Counted from the first letter of the stretch, positions 32,101-41,296 are shown. The stretch: DNA of 64,000 nucleotides from Candidatus Endobugula sertula (GCA_001723645.1 MDLC01000009.1:1-64000), one strand, 5' to 3'. A program made the numbers and translations. Notes: generated by a model from the letters alone, not told the origin.

Positions 32101-33537
32101 TTATTGAATCGTTAATGTCAGTGGTAAGCCCGAGCGCGTGGTTGCCAAGCCTTGTGAAGTGGTTAACCGTAGTTCGTAAGTCCCCGCTGGGGCATGGGAC
32201 TCAATAGTTAGGGGAATACTGAGTAGTGTCCCGGCTGAGTTCACAGTGAATATGCCCAGAGTCATGCCGTCGGAAGGTGACAGGTTGACCTGTTGTACAT
32301 CTTGTAAATTCACTCCGCCAACCTCCAGCGTGACCGTGCTGTTGATAAATACGGTATTGGGTTGTATCGTGTGGAGTAATGCGCCTATGGTGGTACCCAC
32401 CGGATCACTGAGTGACGTGTTTGAGGCATTATTAATAGCTACACCGATGGGTTGGGAATAAGCCAGCGAATTAGCTGCTGAGTGATTGTCTGTAATCGCC
32501 ACCCCAATAACTGGTGAGTATGCCGCGCTGTTACCTGCTTGATTGGACTCAAGCACGGTGATGCCTACCGCTTGTGAGTACGCTGCATTCGCACCTGCCT
32601 GGGTAGGCTCCGGTATGGTGACCCCCACAACTTGCGTATAAGCGAGACTATGAGTCGCCTCACCCTCTCTTGTCATGTTGACTCCAACGGGCGTTGAAAT
32701 AGCGGTATTGGACGTTGATTGATTAGGCGATTGAATATGGACACTAATGGTGTCAGAAAACACACCACGCTGTTGCATATCAGGGTATTCATTGACTAAT
32801 TCAATAAAGCGTTTATTCACATATACTGGAAATTCATAAAAGTAGAATTTGTTAGCCAATGAAATATTCAGTGTGGTGATGCCGTCAGTCACGGCATTCA
32901 GCGTGAGTTCAGCTTCCCGTTCTCCTGCCAGTACCGTAAACGTGGTTTCACTATGGGTAGCAATGGTGGGATCGCTGATACTCACCGTGTAGGTTTCATC
33001 TTCGGGACGAGGATGTGCAAACATCAAACGAATACGGGTATTGGGCGTAGAGGGACTGATAGCAATGGGGGCTGGTTGTGTGTGCAATACAGGAATCACA
33101 TCTGCGACGATAACGGCCGTTTGGGTTTCCCCGACCCCCGTAACCACACGTAATGCCGCATTGCCTAGCAGAGCTTGTGTGGAAGCGGTGATCGTAAATG
33201 TGACCTGATCACTGGATGCGGTAACATGGCGAATGGTTAAACCCTCTACATCGGTCAACACCTCTGCCCCCAGCAAATTATCACCCGTAGCGGTTATTTG
33301 TGCGGTATTACCGCGGTTAACAAAGGCAGGGGTGAGTTGGTTAATGCTGAGGGCTTCGGATTGTTCCTCGTAAAAAACACGCACAATATTACCGGCGCCA
33401 TCATATTCATAGCGAGTAATACGCTCTACGCTGGCATAAGCAGCCGCAGAGAAGAGTATAAAAATAAGGACACGTAATCCCGAGAGTAAGGGGAAAATTC
33501 GCTGCAGGTGTGCATGTCCGTTCGTTAGCCACGTCAT
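32101..33537 (-). CDS. Secreted protein with YD-like N-terminus, TIG-like domains and 20-aa tandem repeats
   Basis: A 478-aa protein with an N-terminal hydrophobic signal segment (about residues 20-34). Immediately after it comes an RHS/YD-like motif (ITRYEYDGAGNIVRVFY). TIG/Ig-like beta domains follow. Residues 275-385 form a tandem array of 20-aa units, each with the pattern AYS..VGV.I and tyrosines at 300, 320, 340 and 360. A further TIG-like domain closes the protein. It is the first gene of the RHS operon, 26 bases before the Gly-rich gene. The YD motif suggests it shares ancestry or assembly with the RHS protein; function is unknown. Confidence 0.7.
   Translation of the reverse strand: MTWLTNGHAHLQRIFPLLSGLRVLIFILFSAAAYASVERITRYEYDGAGNIVRVFYEEQSEALSINQLTPAFVNRGNTAQITATGDNLLGAEVLTDVEGLTIRHVTASSDQVTFTITASTQALLGNAALRVVTGVGETQTAVIVADVIPVLHTQPAPIAISPSTPNTRIRLMFAHPRPEDETYTVSISDPTIATHSETTFTVLAGEREAELTLNAVTDGITTLNISLANKFYFYEFPVYVNKRFIELVNEYPDMQQRGVFSDTISVHIQSPNQSTSNTAISTPVGVNMTREGEATHSLAYTQVVGVTIPEPTQAGANAAYSQAVGITVLESNQAGNSAAYSPVIGVAITDNHSAANSLAYSQPIGVAINNASNTSLSDPVGTTIGALLHTIQPNTVFINSTVTLEVGGVNLQDVQQVNLSPSDGMTLGIFTVNSAGTLLSIPLTIESHAPAGTYELRLTTSQGLATTRSGLPLTLTIQ
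32386..32715 (-). repeat. 60-bp coding tandem repeats (20-aa units)
   Basis: Five to six degenerate 20-aa units within the 478-aa secreted protein. The spacing is exact: Tyr at residues 300, 320, 340 and 360, with VGV/IGV following at fixed distance. The units differ in sequence, so this is an old protein-level repeat, not a recent DNA expansion. Confidence 0.8.
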
Positions 33538-34042
33538 TGTGTAATGATCTCTACTCGCTAGTGTCTTTGTTATTGTTGTTCACTGTCCTTATGGCGATCC
33601 GTTGCATGGTCTTGTAGAGTTTGCATTGAATACCAAATGATCACATTGTGGTGATCGATTGACGGCTTTAAACAGTCATCAGTGAATACTTATTGTATGT
33701 TTGCTCGTTATTTTTAAAAGCGGTAGCCATTATGAAAAAAAACGCGACAACTTCATAGATGTTTTTTGGTAAAATTTTTATTTTTTAAGATTAAAAAGCT
33801 ATAAAAAAGACGGGTTGTTATTTGATTTTAGCCTCTTTGTTGAATAATGCGTCAAATAAACAATACCACGTTGCTCTGAATGACGTGTCGTTAGCAGGGT
33901 ATGAGACCATCTATAATACCAAAAACCTCAGTTTATACCGGAAAATGCCAAAAAATAACCAGACAAAAAAGCCGCCAGATTTACCCAAGCATACAGCCAA
34001 TAAGCCCAATCCTGACGACTTTACTCCACCTCCTGCTGCTGC
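33538..34042. other. Intergenic region upstream of the RHS operon
   Basis: About 500 AT-rich bases between the RHS operon (minus) and the small plus-strand gene group. It should hold the promoters for both; none was assigned. Two overlapping plus-strand open frames here (33822-34079 and 33901-34125) have no coding character and are not accepted. Confidence 0.4.
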
Positions 34043-34210
34043 ATGCACCCGAATGCAGAACCCACCCACGCCGATGTGACCGAACAAGACCTAGACATTT
34101 TAGAAGACGAACCGGTATTGGTTAACAACCAAGACAAAAAAACCTTTGAAAACAAAGTTCGCGCATTAGTATTACAACTACACGCGCAGTTAATTACCAA
34201 GGCCGCCTAA
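34043..34210 (+). CDS. Small hypothetical acidic protein
   Basis: A 55-aa frame starting MHPNAEPTHADVTEQDLDIL and ending HAQLITKAA. Its TAATG stop/start overlap with the next gene supports translation as part of a small operon. It has a short acidic part followed by a helical segment. No family was recognised. It is most likely cargo of the element inserted at dusA. Confidence 0.5.
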   Translation: MHPNAEPTHADVTEQDLDILEDEPVLVNNQDKKTFENKVRALVLQLHAQLITKAA

Positions 34211-34506
34211 TGAACGCAATCAAACTCGCAAAAGAGCTACACGAGACAGACGCCCACTCTGCACTGCTACGTGTTAACAAAGGGCGTAAACAAGAAGACA
34301 AGCTAACCAAAAAGCAATTTCTCGAAAAGCTAAGACGCGCCTACTTTTTAAATACCGGAGCAACAGGAAAATCACACAACCCTCAACAAAACCAACCGTT
34401 TTCTATATGGATGAAAGAGCGCTTTGCACGAGTTGCACGCTTTACCTTTAACCATAAAGGCAGCGAAACGGCTTACAACCAACACAGCCAATATTTAAAA
34501 GAGTGA
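34210..34506 (+). CDS. Small hypothetical basic protein
   Basis: A 98-aa basic, mostly helical protein (KLAKELHETDAHSALLRVNK; KKQFLEKLRRAYF). It shares a TAATG overlap with the 55-aa gene and ends 2 bases before the next possible start. No known domain was recognised. The group of tiny genes beside an integrase fragment suggests a phage- or satellite-like element. Confidence 0.6.
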   Translation: MNAIKLAKELHETDAHSALLRVNKGRKQEDKLTKKQFLEKLRRAYFLNTGATGKSHNPQQNQPFSIWMKERFARVARFTFNHKGSETAYNQHSQYLKE

Positions 34507-34507
34507 C

Positions 34508-34747
34508 TTGGCTAAACCACAACAAAGAAAGAAAAAGACCATGCCACACCCAATCATAGTTTTAATGATCAGCTTTATCGTCATCGCCGCTACGCTGTAC
34601 CAGCGCCACACTAAAAACAACTTGTTTTTAGCTACCCACAATAAGCAACACCAAAAAGAAAAATGGCCACTATGGATCACATTTATTGCTGTCATTGCGC
34701 TATTAATATCCGGTGGCCAGCTTTTTATGATTTACGCAATCAACTAA
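34508..34747 (+). CDS. Small two-helix membrane protein
   Basis: A 79-aa protein with two clear membrane segments (about residues 15-29 and 54-74) and basic ends. The start shown is TTG at 34508, giving a basic N-terminus; ATG at 34541 (MPHPIIVLM) is an alternative. Function unknown. It is the third gene of the small plus-strand operon. Confidence 0.6.
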   Translation: MAKPQQRKKKTMPHPIIVLMISFIVIAATLYQRHTKNNLFLATHNKQHQKEKWPLWITFIAVIALLISGGQLFMIYAIN

Positions 34748-34774
34748 ACACCGACTCATTAACCGGAGAACACC

Positions 34775-34843
34775 ATGAAAAGACTAGAACAGGTAAAAGT
34801 GCACAGAGAACCCCATAAACCTTTACGGAGTGTAGAGCAATGA
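34775..34843 (+). CDS. Tiny ORF (22 aa) downstream of the membrane protein
   Basis: MKRLEQVKVHREPHKPLRSV followed by EQ and a stop. It has a good ribosome-binding site (CGGAGAA) and its TGA overlaps a further ATG at 34840 that opens a 33-aa frame. It may be a remnant of a longer gene cut by deletion. Weak evidence. Confidence 0.25.
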   Translation: MKRLEQVKVHREPHKPLRSVEQ

Positions 34844-34933
34844 GCACGATCACTAGAATTACCCGTGGCCTGTTTTCGAGGCGGCTCTCAGAAAACGAAG
34901 CAGCTTGTGGGTGCCGAAGACCTGGCACTCTAC

Positions 34934-35161
34934 TTAGATAACATTAACAACGAGGCGCGCCAGCTCATCAGCCCAGACCTTAACTAGCGACTTTTTAGCA
35001 AACGTTTTAGACACATCAACTAACGTTTTACCACCTCGCTTAATCCGTATCCTTGCTGTATATTGCGTCTTGTTTTTACGCTTATGCGCCGTCATTACCG
35101 CCATATTAGTGCCCATAAAATGTATCGTCATTTTATGGGCACCGACTATACAAAAACACAC
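34934..35161 (-). pseudogene. Integrase N-terminal fragment at dusA
   Basis: The 75 residues match the N-terminal arm-binding region of phage-type tyrosine recombinases: QYTARIRIKRGGKTL, then KTFAKKSLVKVWADEL. The core-binding and catalytic domains are missing, because the frame ends at 34934. It lies immediately upstream of dusA and reads away from it, the position of integrases of dusA-targeted prophages and islands. I read it as the remnant of such an integrase. The first about 25 residues before the conserved part may be over-extended. Confidence 0.65.
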
Positions 35162-35166
35162 AAAAT

Positions 35167-36204
35167 ATGCAAAAAACAGCCAAAAATACGCACCCCAAAA
35201 AAGCTATAGAAACAGGCGCAAAGCCACAACACACGCTAGATACAAGCACTCACCGCTTCTGCATTGCGCCGATGATGGATTGGAGCGACAGACACTGCCG
35301 CTACCTTTGGCGTTTAATTTCCCAAAAATCTCGGCTCTATACTGAAATGGTCACTACCGGCACTTTAATACATGGTGACCCTAAACGCTTTCTCGACTAC
35401 AGTCCGGAAGAACATCCGCTCGCTCTTCAGGTGGGTGGCAGTGATGCAAACGATCTGGCACATTGCACTAGGCTAGCAGAAAAATGGGGCTATGATGAAA
35501 TCAATCTCAACTGTGGATGCCCCAGTGACCGGGTGCAAAACGGTATGATCGGCGCCTGTTTAATGGCCCATCCGCAGACAGTGGCTAAGGCTTATCAAGT
35601 AATGCAAAATAACGCAAATATTGAAGTCACCATTAAACATCGTATTGGCATCGATGATATGGACAGTTATCAAGGCATGGTAGATTTTGTCAGGCCCATT
35701 GCTGACAAAGGCTGCCGCACTTTTATCGTTCACGCACGCAAAGCTTGGTTACAGGGCTTGAGCCCCAAGGAAAACCGAGAAGTACCACCGCTGGAATACC
35801 CGTTTGTATATCAACTTCAACAAGATTTCCCGGACCTCAATATTGTGATCAATGGCGGCATCAAAACTATCGACGATACTCTCAATCACCTTCACCATGT
35901 CGACGGTGTAATGATAGGTCGAGAAGCCTATAGCAACCCCTATTTATTAGCGGAGATTGATCAGCAAGTATTTAATGAGTCCCATACCATTCCCTCTCGC
36001 CTGGAGGTCGCTCAAGCATATATTGATTATTGTGAACAACACCTTGCCAAAGGCTCCCGCTTACACCATATGAGTCGACATGTCTTAGGACTTTTTCAGG
36101 GGCAACAAGGCTCTCGACAATTCCGCCGCCATATTAGTGAAAACGCCCACAAAAAAGACGCTAATAGCAATGTTCTTATTGATGCACTGGCTTATATTGT
36201 TTAA
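35167..36204 (+). CDS. dusA: tRNA-dihydrouridine synthase A
   Basis: DusA reduces U20/U20a of tRNA to dihydrouridine with FMN and NADPH. The FMN-barrel signature IAPMMDWSDRHCRY begins near residue 34, and NCGCPSDRVQNG (catalytic Cys) and HARKAWLQGLSPKENR are present, as is DGVMIGREAY. Before IAPMMDW there are about 30 extra residues (MQKTAKNTHPKKAIETG...) of unusual composition. Elements that insert in the 5' end of dusA typically rebuild its start, which would explain this extension together with the adjacent integrase fragment. Length 345 aa is otherwise normal. Confidence 0.97.
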   Translation: MQKTAKNTHPKKAIETGAKPQHTLDTSTHRFCIAPMMDWSDRHCRYLWRLISQKSRLYTEMVTTGTLIHGDPKRFLDYSPEEHPLALQVGGSDANDLAHCTRLAEKWGYDEINLNCGCPSDRVQNGMIGACLMAHPQTVAKAYQVMQNNANIEVTIKHRIGIDDMDSYQGMVDFVRPIADKGCRTFIVHARKAWLQGLSPKENREVPPLEYPFVYQLQQDFPDLNIVINGGIKTIDDTLNHLHHVDGVMIGREAYSNPYLLAEIDQQVFNESHTIPSRLEVAQAYIDYCEQHLAKGSRLHHMSRHVLGLFQGQQGSRQFRRHISENAHKKDANSNVLIDALAYIV

Positions 36205-36322
36205 AAATATAGGAAAAAAATAACATTTATAGTCATATAGAACCCAATAAATGCTACTCTAGCGCTAATTAACGGCAACCCGAGATTTTTCATTTCCCTC
36301 GTTTTAAAAAACAATCCGTATT

Positions 36323-37288
36323 ATGAGCAACAGTAAACTGGAACAATTAAAATCAATGACTGATGTCGTCGCTGATACTGGCGATATCGAGGCCATTCAA
36401 CAGTACCAACCATTGGATGCAACCACCAACCCATCACTCATCTATAAAGCGGCACAGATGCCCCAGTACGATGCATTGGTCACAGCAGCCATTGCCTGGG
36501 GCAAACAACAAGGTCATTCTCAGCAAGAACATATCCAATATGCTGCTGATAAGCTGGCTGTATTCATTGGCTGTGAGATTTTGTCGATTATCCCAGGGCG
36601 CGTATCAACCGAGGTCGATGCTCGTTTATCGTTTGACCAACAGGCGACCATCAACAAAGCCAAGCAACTGGTTGGCCTCTATCAAGCACAAGGAATCGAT
36701 AAGGACCGAATACTGATCAAAATTGCTTCTACCTGGGAAGGTATCAGAGCCGCAGAAGTATTGGAGAAGGAAGGAATTAATTGTAACCTCACCCTATTAT
36801 TTAGTTTCGCACAGGCAGCCGCTTGTGCCGATGCAGGTGTATTTTTAATATCACCTTTTGTGGGCCGAATACTTGACTGGTATACAGCAAATACCGACCA
36901 AAAAGTCTATAACTCACTAGACGATCCTGGTGTTATTTCGGTTAGTAATATTTACCAATATTATAAGCAGCACAATATCAGCACTATCATTATGGGGGCC
37001 AGCTTCCGTAATACGGGGGAAATTGAGGCATTAGCGGGCTGTGATCGACTCACTATCAGCCCAAAGTTATTAGAAGCTCTCCGTCACGACAAGGGAAAAC
37101 TGGAACGAAAATTATCCACTCACTCTCCAACAATACAAAGCGATAGAGTCATACTCAACGAAGCCGAGTTTCGTTATCAAATGAATGACAATGCCATGGC
37201 CACCGAAAAGCTATCTCAAGGAATTCGACAATTTGTTGCCGACCAGATTAATCTGGAAAATTTACTCACAGAGTATTACCAATCATGA
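36323..37288 (+). CDS. tal: Transaldolase
   Basis: Transfers a dihydroxyacetone unit between sugar phosphates in the non-oxidative pentose phosphate pathway. The TDVVADTGD and DATTNPSL motifs are near the N-terminus, and the Schiff-base lysine is in [12 protein letters not shown] (about residue 134). [11 protein letters not shown] is conserved. Length 321 aa matches the TalB-type (317 in E. coli). Its stop overlaps the next gene's ATG (ATGA, 37285-37288), so the two are co-transcribed. The dusA-tal order also occurs in Pseudomonas. Confidence 0.97.
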   Translation: MSNSKLEQLKSMTDVVADTGDIEAIQQYQPLDATTNPSLIYKAAQMPQYDALVTAAIAWGKQQGHSQQEHIQYAADKLAVFIGCEILSIIPGRVSTEVDARLSFDQQATINKAKQLVGLYQAQGIDKDRILIKIASTWEGIRAAEVLEKEGINCNLTLLFSFAQAAACADAGVFLISPFVGRILDWYTANTDQKVYNSLDDPGVISVSNIYQYYKQHNISTIIMGASFRNTGEIEALAGCDRLTISPKLLEALRHDKGKLERKLSTHSPTIQSDRVILNEAEFRYQMNDNAMATEKLSQGIRQFVADQINLENLLTEYYQS

Positions 37289-37743
37289 TATCCCGACTAC
37301 AACAATTATTGAGTCAATTCATAAAAGCATCTCCAGACGAAGGATTATTATCTGATACTAACCGACAGTTGGCTACCGCCGCCTTGTTGGTAGAAGTCGC
37401 CACTATCGATCAACAGGTCGAACCGGCAGAATTATCAGCCTTACACCACCGATTAAGTCAGCAATTTTCTTTAGCAGACGATGAGATTAAAGAGCTGATT
37501 AACAATGCTCGAAGTGCATCTAAAGAATCCTCCTCACTCTATCAGTTCACTCAACACATTAATCAACACTGCAGTGATGATGAAAAGTATCAACTGGCTT
37601 GCGACCTATGGCACATTGCCTACGCTGATGGCAATTTGGATAAATACGAAGAATATATTATTCGGCGTATTACCCATCTCATACATTTACGTCACAGTGA
37701 TTTTATTCGGGCAAAACATCAGGCAAGAGACAAACTGAACTAA
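37285..37743 (+). CDS. TerB-family protein
   Basis: A 152-aa helical protein of the TerB/tellurite-resistance-like fold. It contains paired acidic motifs [19 protein letters not shown] and [22 protein letters not shown], which likely bind metal. Although the family is named for tellurite resistance, such stand-alone copies are widespread and I infer no resistance function. The start overlaps the tal stop by 4 bases. Confidence 0.85.
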   Translation: MISRLQQLLSQFIKASPDEGLLSDTNRQLATAALLVEVATIDQQVEPAELSALHHRLSQQFSLADDEIKELINNARSASKESSSLYQFTQHINQHCSDDEKYQLACDLWHIAYADGNLDKYEEYIIRRITHLIHLRHSDFIRAKHQARDKLN

Positions 37744-37806
37744 AAAGAGATGGGATAAAAACCAGAGAGTCCTCTTAATATTAACTGCGCTTCTTTTTAT
37801 TTTATG

Positions 37807-39063
37807 TTATGAAATAAACTCCTTAGTCCAGGAAATACGCTTATTTAACCATATCTCTTGAGTATTATTTGCTGCAAATTCTCTGGCATTACTAACCAAC
37901 TGTTTGGTCATGTGGTGGTCATTGGATAATTCAATAATTTTATCTGCCATCGCCTGCACAGATAACCAAGGAACCGTTTTAACCGCACCCGTACTTTCCA
38001 GATCTTTATAATAATAAGTATCATAAGCGATAATGGGCAAACCACAAGCCATCGCATCAAACACACTTCTCGGGGTATCCTCACTCTTAGGAGCAGCTAA
38101 TAAAAAATCATACGTCGATAGTTCATTAAATAATTCCTGGCCATAATTCATTGCATCATGAAAGTTGATCAGATGGGAAAGCTGACTATATTCAACTTGC
38201 TGCTGTAGGCTTTCTTTACTATCCCCCGCACCAATAATGGTTAAAGACACCGTTTTTTCAGCACCTACCTGCTCAGCAACTAAAGCCGTTGCTTTGACCA
38301 TATCATCAATCCCTTTATAAGCCACCACACGCCCAAAATAGACCAAACTAATCGTTTTTTTAGTCTCAGTGTACTGAGCCAGTTTCTCAGCCAACCGGCC
38401 TTCACTTAATACAAATGACAAATCATGGGCTGCATTAAAAAAATTCTTAACATGTTTTCTACCTTTACCGTAATCTTCAACCAAAGCGCGACCTTTTAAC
38501 AACACTAAATGACAATATCTGCAGACAAAACGAAGTTGCACACCAATAAGAGGGTTATAAAGATACTTACTCAAAAGATAGCTTTTAAGTGAAAACTTTC
38601 CTGTTTTATATAACATTTCTGCAGAATTACGATGGTCGATATCCATAATACAAATGGTTTTTTTCCCTTGAATCACAGCAAACAACAAAGACATAATCGT
38701 AAATAATTTAAAAATATCCTTGGAGACACTGGAATGAACCACGTTGGCCGCTTTAACAGCACACCATATAGCAGGCCAAACTTGAAAAGGCGCTTTCAAT
38801 AAAAAAGCTGCTCGCGACAGATTAGCAGGAACAGACTCAATATAAAATATTTTTTCTTTTTCACACTCGATATGGGCCAAGTGGTGTTTGTTTTTTTGAT
38901 ACTGTTCTACTGTCATCGCGGGGGCATGGACAACAATCTCAGTTCCCCATTCTAACACTCGGGGCAGCAGTTCTTTTAGATGCCCTGCAAAAGCACTTTC
39001 ACAAGCAATAACATTATTATCCACTTTATAAAATGGCACCATCAGAACCATCAAATACTTCAT
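37807..39063 (-). CDS. Glycosyltransferase family 4-like protein
   Basis: A 418-aa GT-B-type glycosyltransferase. The C-terminal donor-binding domain has VYFGRVVAYKGIDDMVKA (about residues 238-255), TIIGAGDS, and the E-x7-E-like motif SEDTPRSVFDAMACGLPII. The N-terminal acceptor half is poorly conserved. Substrates are unknown; surface polysaccharide or glycolipid synthesis is the likely setting. Its start touches the stop of the STAS gene (39063), so the three minus-strand genes phosphatase-STAS-glycosyltransferase probably form one operon. Confidence 0.85.
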   Translation of the reverse strand: MKYLMVLMVPFYKVDNNVIACESAFAGHLKELLPRVLEWGTEIVVHAPAMTVEQYQKNKHHLAHIECEKEKIFYIESVPANLSRAAFLLKAPFQVWPAIWCAVKAANVVHSSVSKDIFKLFTIMSLLFAVIQGKKTICIMDIDHRNSAEMLYKTGKFSLKSYLLSKYLYNPLIGVQLRFVCRYCHLVLLKGRALVEDYGKGRKHVKNFFNAAHDLSFVLSEGRLAEKLAQYTETKKTISLVYFGRVVAYKGIDDMVKATALVAEQVGAEKTVSLTIIGAGDSKESLQQQVEYSQLSHLINFHDAMNYGQELFNELSTYDFLLAAPKSEDTPRSVFDAMACGLPIIAYDTYYYKDLESTGAVKTVPWLSVQAMADKIIELSNDHHMTKQLVSNAREFAANNTQEIWLNKRISWTKEFIS

Positions 39064-39575
39064 TAAATCCCCTCTTCCAGCGTTTTAACAAGATCTTTAA
39101 AAGTCTTCCGGTTTAACTCATTCAGACTCATTAATACACGGTGCGCTTCAAGCACCTTCTCTCTTACCAACCGTTCTTCATCATCACAAAGTGCTAAATT
39201 AGAAAACTCCTTCGAACAACAATAGTTTTCAGCAAGCGTACCAATAATCTGGCACACTGAATCTATTCCTATAGAAGATAGTAACCTTAAAATATCCTGA
39301 TTATCACTAATAATAACCGGCTGAATATGTTTTATCGTTTGACTTTTAATGGCAACTTTTGCAATAAAGCCCAATGTCGTACTATCTAAGCCCTGAACAG
39401 CGCTTAGGTCAAACACAATGGTGCATAAATCATTATTTTGAAATAGAGTTTGAATATATTGATCAAACGATACACATAAGGTCAAACGCACATCTCCAAC
39501 CATCTTAATAACATAAATACCCTGATGGTCTGCAACGAGTATTTGTCCTGGAAGAACATCTGGCATAGTTAACAC
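39063..39575 (-). CDS. STAS-domain anti-sigma-factor antagonist
   Basis: The 170-aa protein has a STAS fold: IYVIKMVGDVRLTLC, VFDLSAVQGLDSTTLG (phosphorylatable Ser in LDSTTLG, about residue 65), and VIISDNQDILRLLSSIG. A C-terminal helical extension follows (about 120-170). In partner-switching circuits such a protein is phosphorylated by a kinase and reactivated by a PP2C/SpoIIE-type phosphatase, exactly the enzyme encoded by the overlapping upstream gene (7-base overlap). The pair resembles the Pseudomonas PA2797/PA2798 neighbours of tal and the HsbA/HsbR logic. Confidence 0.88.
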   Translation of the reverse strand: MLTMPDVLPGQILVADHQGIYVIKMVGDVRLTLCVSFDQYIQTLFQNNDLCTIVFDLSAVQGLDSTTLGFIAKVAIKSQTIKHIQPVIISDNQDILRLLSSIGIDSVCQIIGTLAENYCCSKEFSNLALCDDEERLVREKVLEAHRVLMSLNELNRKTFKDLVKTLEEGI

Positions 39576-40768
39576 ATCTTTTTAATCGACAATACAGCAA
39601 TGTCATCCGGCAATTCTTCAATATCAGCAATACCTAGTTGATTCATCAAACAATCTATATTACCCTCTGTATGCTCAATGAGTTGCAATAATGCGTGCTC
39701 TTTTTCTTCCAGAGCCTGAGGTTCTAGCAACTCCAGAACGCCATCAGAAAAGAGTAATAATGAGAAAGTATTGTCAGGCACCTCAGTTTGATACACTTCC
39801 CAATCTGCCTGTTCATAAAGACCAATAGGTTTACCACTGCCTTCTAAAAATTGTGCGTTGCCTTGATAGTACAAAACTGGCAGGGGTAAGTGCCCTGCCA
39901 CAATATAGTATAGTTGATGGATTTCAGTATCAAGAAACCCCACCACCAGAGTCAGGTGATTATTAATACCCATCTCAATCAATTCATCATTCACCATCTC
40001 CAATAATTCAAGTAATGCACCCGCTTCTGAATCAAACTGCACCAACATTTGCTTCAAACGCACCAATTGCGCAACCAAACCTTTAAGCCAAATGGCCACA
40101 AAAGCCGGAGCAGAACCATGACCCGAAACATCGGCCAGATAAAAAGCAAAATAACGCTGCTTGATAAAAGCATAGTCGACACAGTCACCACTTAAATAGA
40201 GAGAGGGCACGAGTCTATACTCAGAAATATAATCCCGTGCATAGAAGGGAGAGACTGGCAGCATGGATTGTTGAACACAATGCCCGGCTTTTTGATCCTG
40301 TTCCAAAATAGCAATATGTTGCTTAAGCTGTGTGTTAACCTCTTCCAGTTGCACACGATAACGTTGGTTATCTACCAACAATTGGCTACGCTCCAAACTA
40401 TTTTCTACGGTGTGAACTAAGACCTCCATATCCACAATGGGTTTAATCAGATAATCCATGGCTCCTAAACGCAAAGCCTGCACGACATCGCTCATCACTC
40501 CAGCCCCTGAAATAACGATAACAGGCACAGAAGGAACCAATTCATGAATCTGCTGCAATAGCGTCAAACCATTGACCTTAGGCATACAAAGGTCTGTGAT
40601 CACAAGGTCAGGCGCATGTTCTTTAAACACTTCAAAACCAGTAATAGCGTCGGCAGCCTCATACACGACAAAGCCACTATCTTCTAAATAGGTTACTAGG
40701 CTTTGACGAATACCGACCTCATCATCAACAACTAGTAATTTATAGTGGGAATTATGCATTGGACACAA
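39569..40768 (-). CDS. Response regulator with SpoIIE/PP2C-type phosphatase output
   Basis: The N-terminal receiver domain (about residues 10-125) has VVDDE, the phospho-acceptor Asp in VITDLCMPKVNG (about 58), and K in YLIKP. A coiled-coil linker (about 130-165) leads to a PP2C-like phosphatase (about 180-399) with GDCVDYAFI, LADVSGHGSAPAFVA and LLLFSDGVLE metal-binding motifs. It likely dephosphorylates the overlapping STAS protein in response to a sensor kinase not in this window. The start shown is TTG at 40768; ATG at 40759 (MHNSHYK) is more likely and changes only three residues. Confidence 0.92.
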   Translation of the reverse strand: MCPMHNSHYKLLVVDDEVGIRQSLVTYLEDSGFVVYEAADAITGFEVFKEHAPDLVITDLCMPKVNGLTLLQQIHELVPSVPVIVISGAGVMSDVVQALRLGAMDYLIKPIVDMEVLVHTVENSLERSQLLVDNQRYRVQLEEVNTQLKQHIAILEQDQKAGHCVQQSMLPVSPFYARDYISEYRLVPSLYLSGDCVDYAFIKQRYFAFYLADVSGHGSAPAFVAIWLKGLVAQLVRLKQMLVQFDSEAGALLELLEMVNDELIEMGINNHLTLVVGFLDTEIHQLYYIVAGHLPLPVLYYQGNAQFLEGSGKPIGLYEQADWEVYQTEVPDNTFSLLLFSDGVLELLEPQALEEKEHALLQLIEHTEGNIDCLMNQLGIADIEELPDDIAVLSIKKMC

Positions 40769-40953
40769 TTTTTACAACACTGAAGCTATTATTGTAGACT
40801 ACCACACTACTCCTTTATCCCCAGTCTAGCAAGGCGTTCCACAAGAAATTAGGCAATTTATCAATTATCAACTATGCTGTAGATAACTAGTGGACATCTG
40901 TAGGCTATTGACAGAAAGTTGTTGTATCGTCCGTTATCTCAAACCCACCAATA

Positions 40954-41296
40954 ATGGAAACAAACGATATGCTAGACCGTGATTACATTGAAAAACGTGA
41001 TTTTATCCGTATGAAGGTAAATACTCCCGCTAAAGTCAGTATTCAACAAGAAAGGCACCTTGACCGAAGGCATTTGTAATGACCTTAGTGGCAATGGTAT
41101 GTTACTAACAATGGATCAAAAACTCCCTCTGGGTAGCGAATTACTGGTTACTCTTTGTCCCGAAAACGGGCAGAGACCCACCCTACAGGCGAAGTGCACT
41201 ATTGCTCGATTACAACAAGCAGGTGGAGATAAGTGCTTGCTAGGTCTGGAAATACTGGAAGTGCTTAGTGAGGCAGATTCAACCCAAGTAGCCTAA
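40954..41296 (+). pseudogene. PilZ domain protein, frameshifted
   Basis: Two frames each carry half of a c-di-GMP-binding PilZ domain. 40954-41079 gives MLDRDYIEKRDFIRMKVNTP with the RxxxR motif (RDFIR), then hits a stop. The +1 frame from about 41051 to 41296 continues with TEGICNDLSGNGMLL, carrying the D/NxSxxG motif. Skipping one base around 41048-41053 restores a domain of about 113 aa. Its neighbours (tal, STAS, RR-phosphatase) match a Pseudomonas block in which the PilZ gene (PA2799, as I recall) follows, so an intact ancestor is expected. Real mutation or sequence error cannot be separated here. Confidence 0.75.

Noticed and set aside
33822-34125. Two overlapping plus-strand open frames before the small gene operon
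   Set aside because: They overlap each other and the better-supported 55-aa frame, lack ribosome-binding sites and show no conserved motif.
37112-37121. DnaA-box-like ATTATCCACT in tal
   Set aside because: It is inside a coding sequence, imperfect, isolated and far from the origin region.
37285-37743. TerB gene as a tellurite-resistance determinant
   Set aside because: Only a lone TerB-fold gene is present, with no terA/C/D/E/Z neighbours; resistance cannot be claimed.
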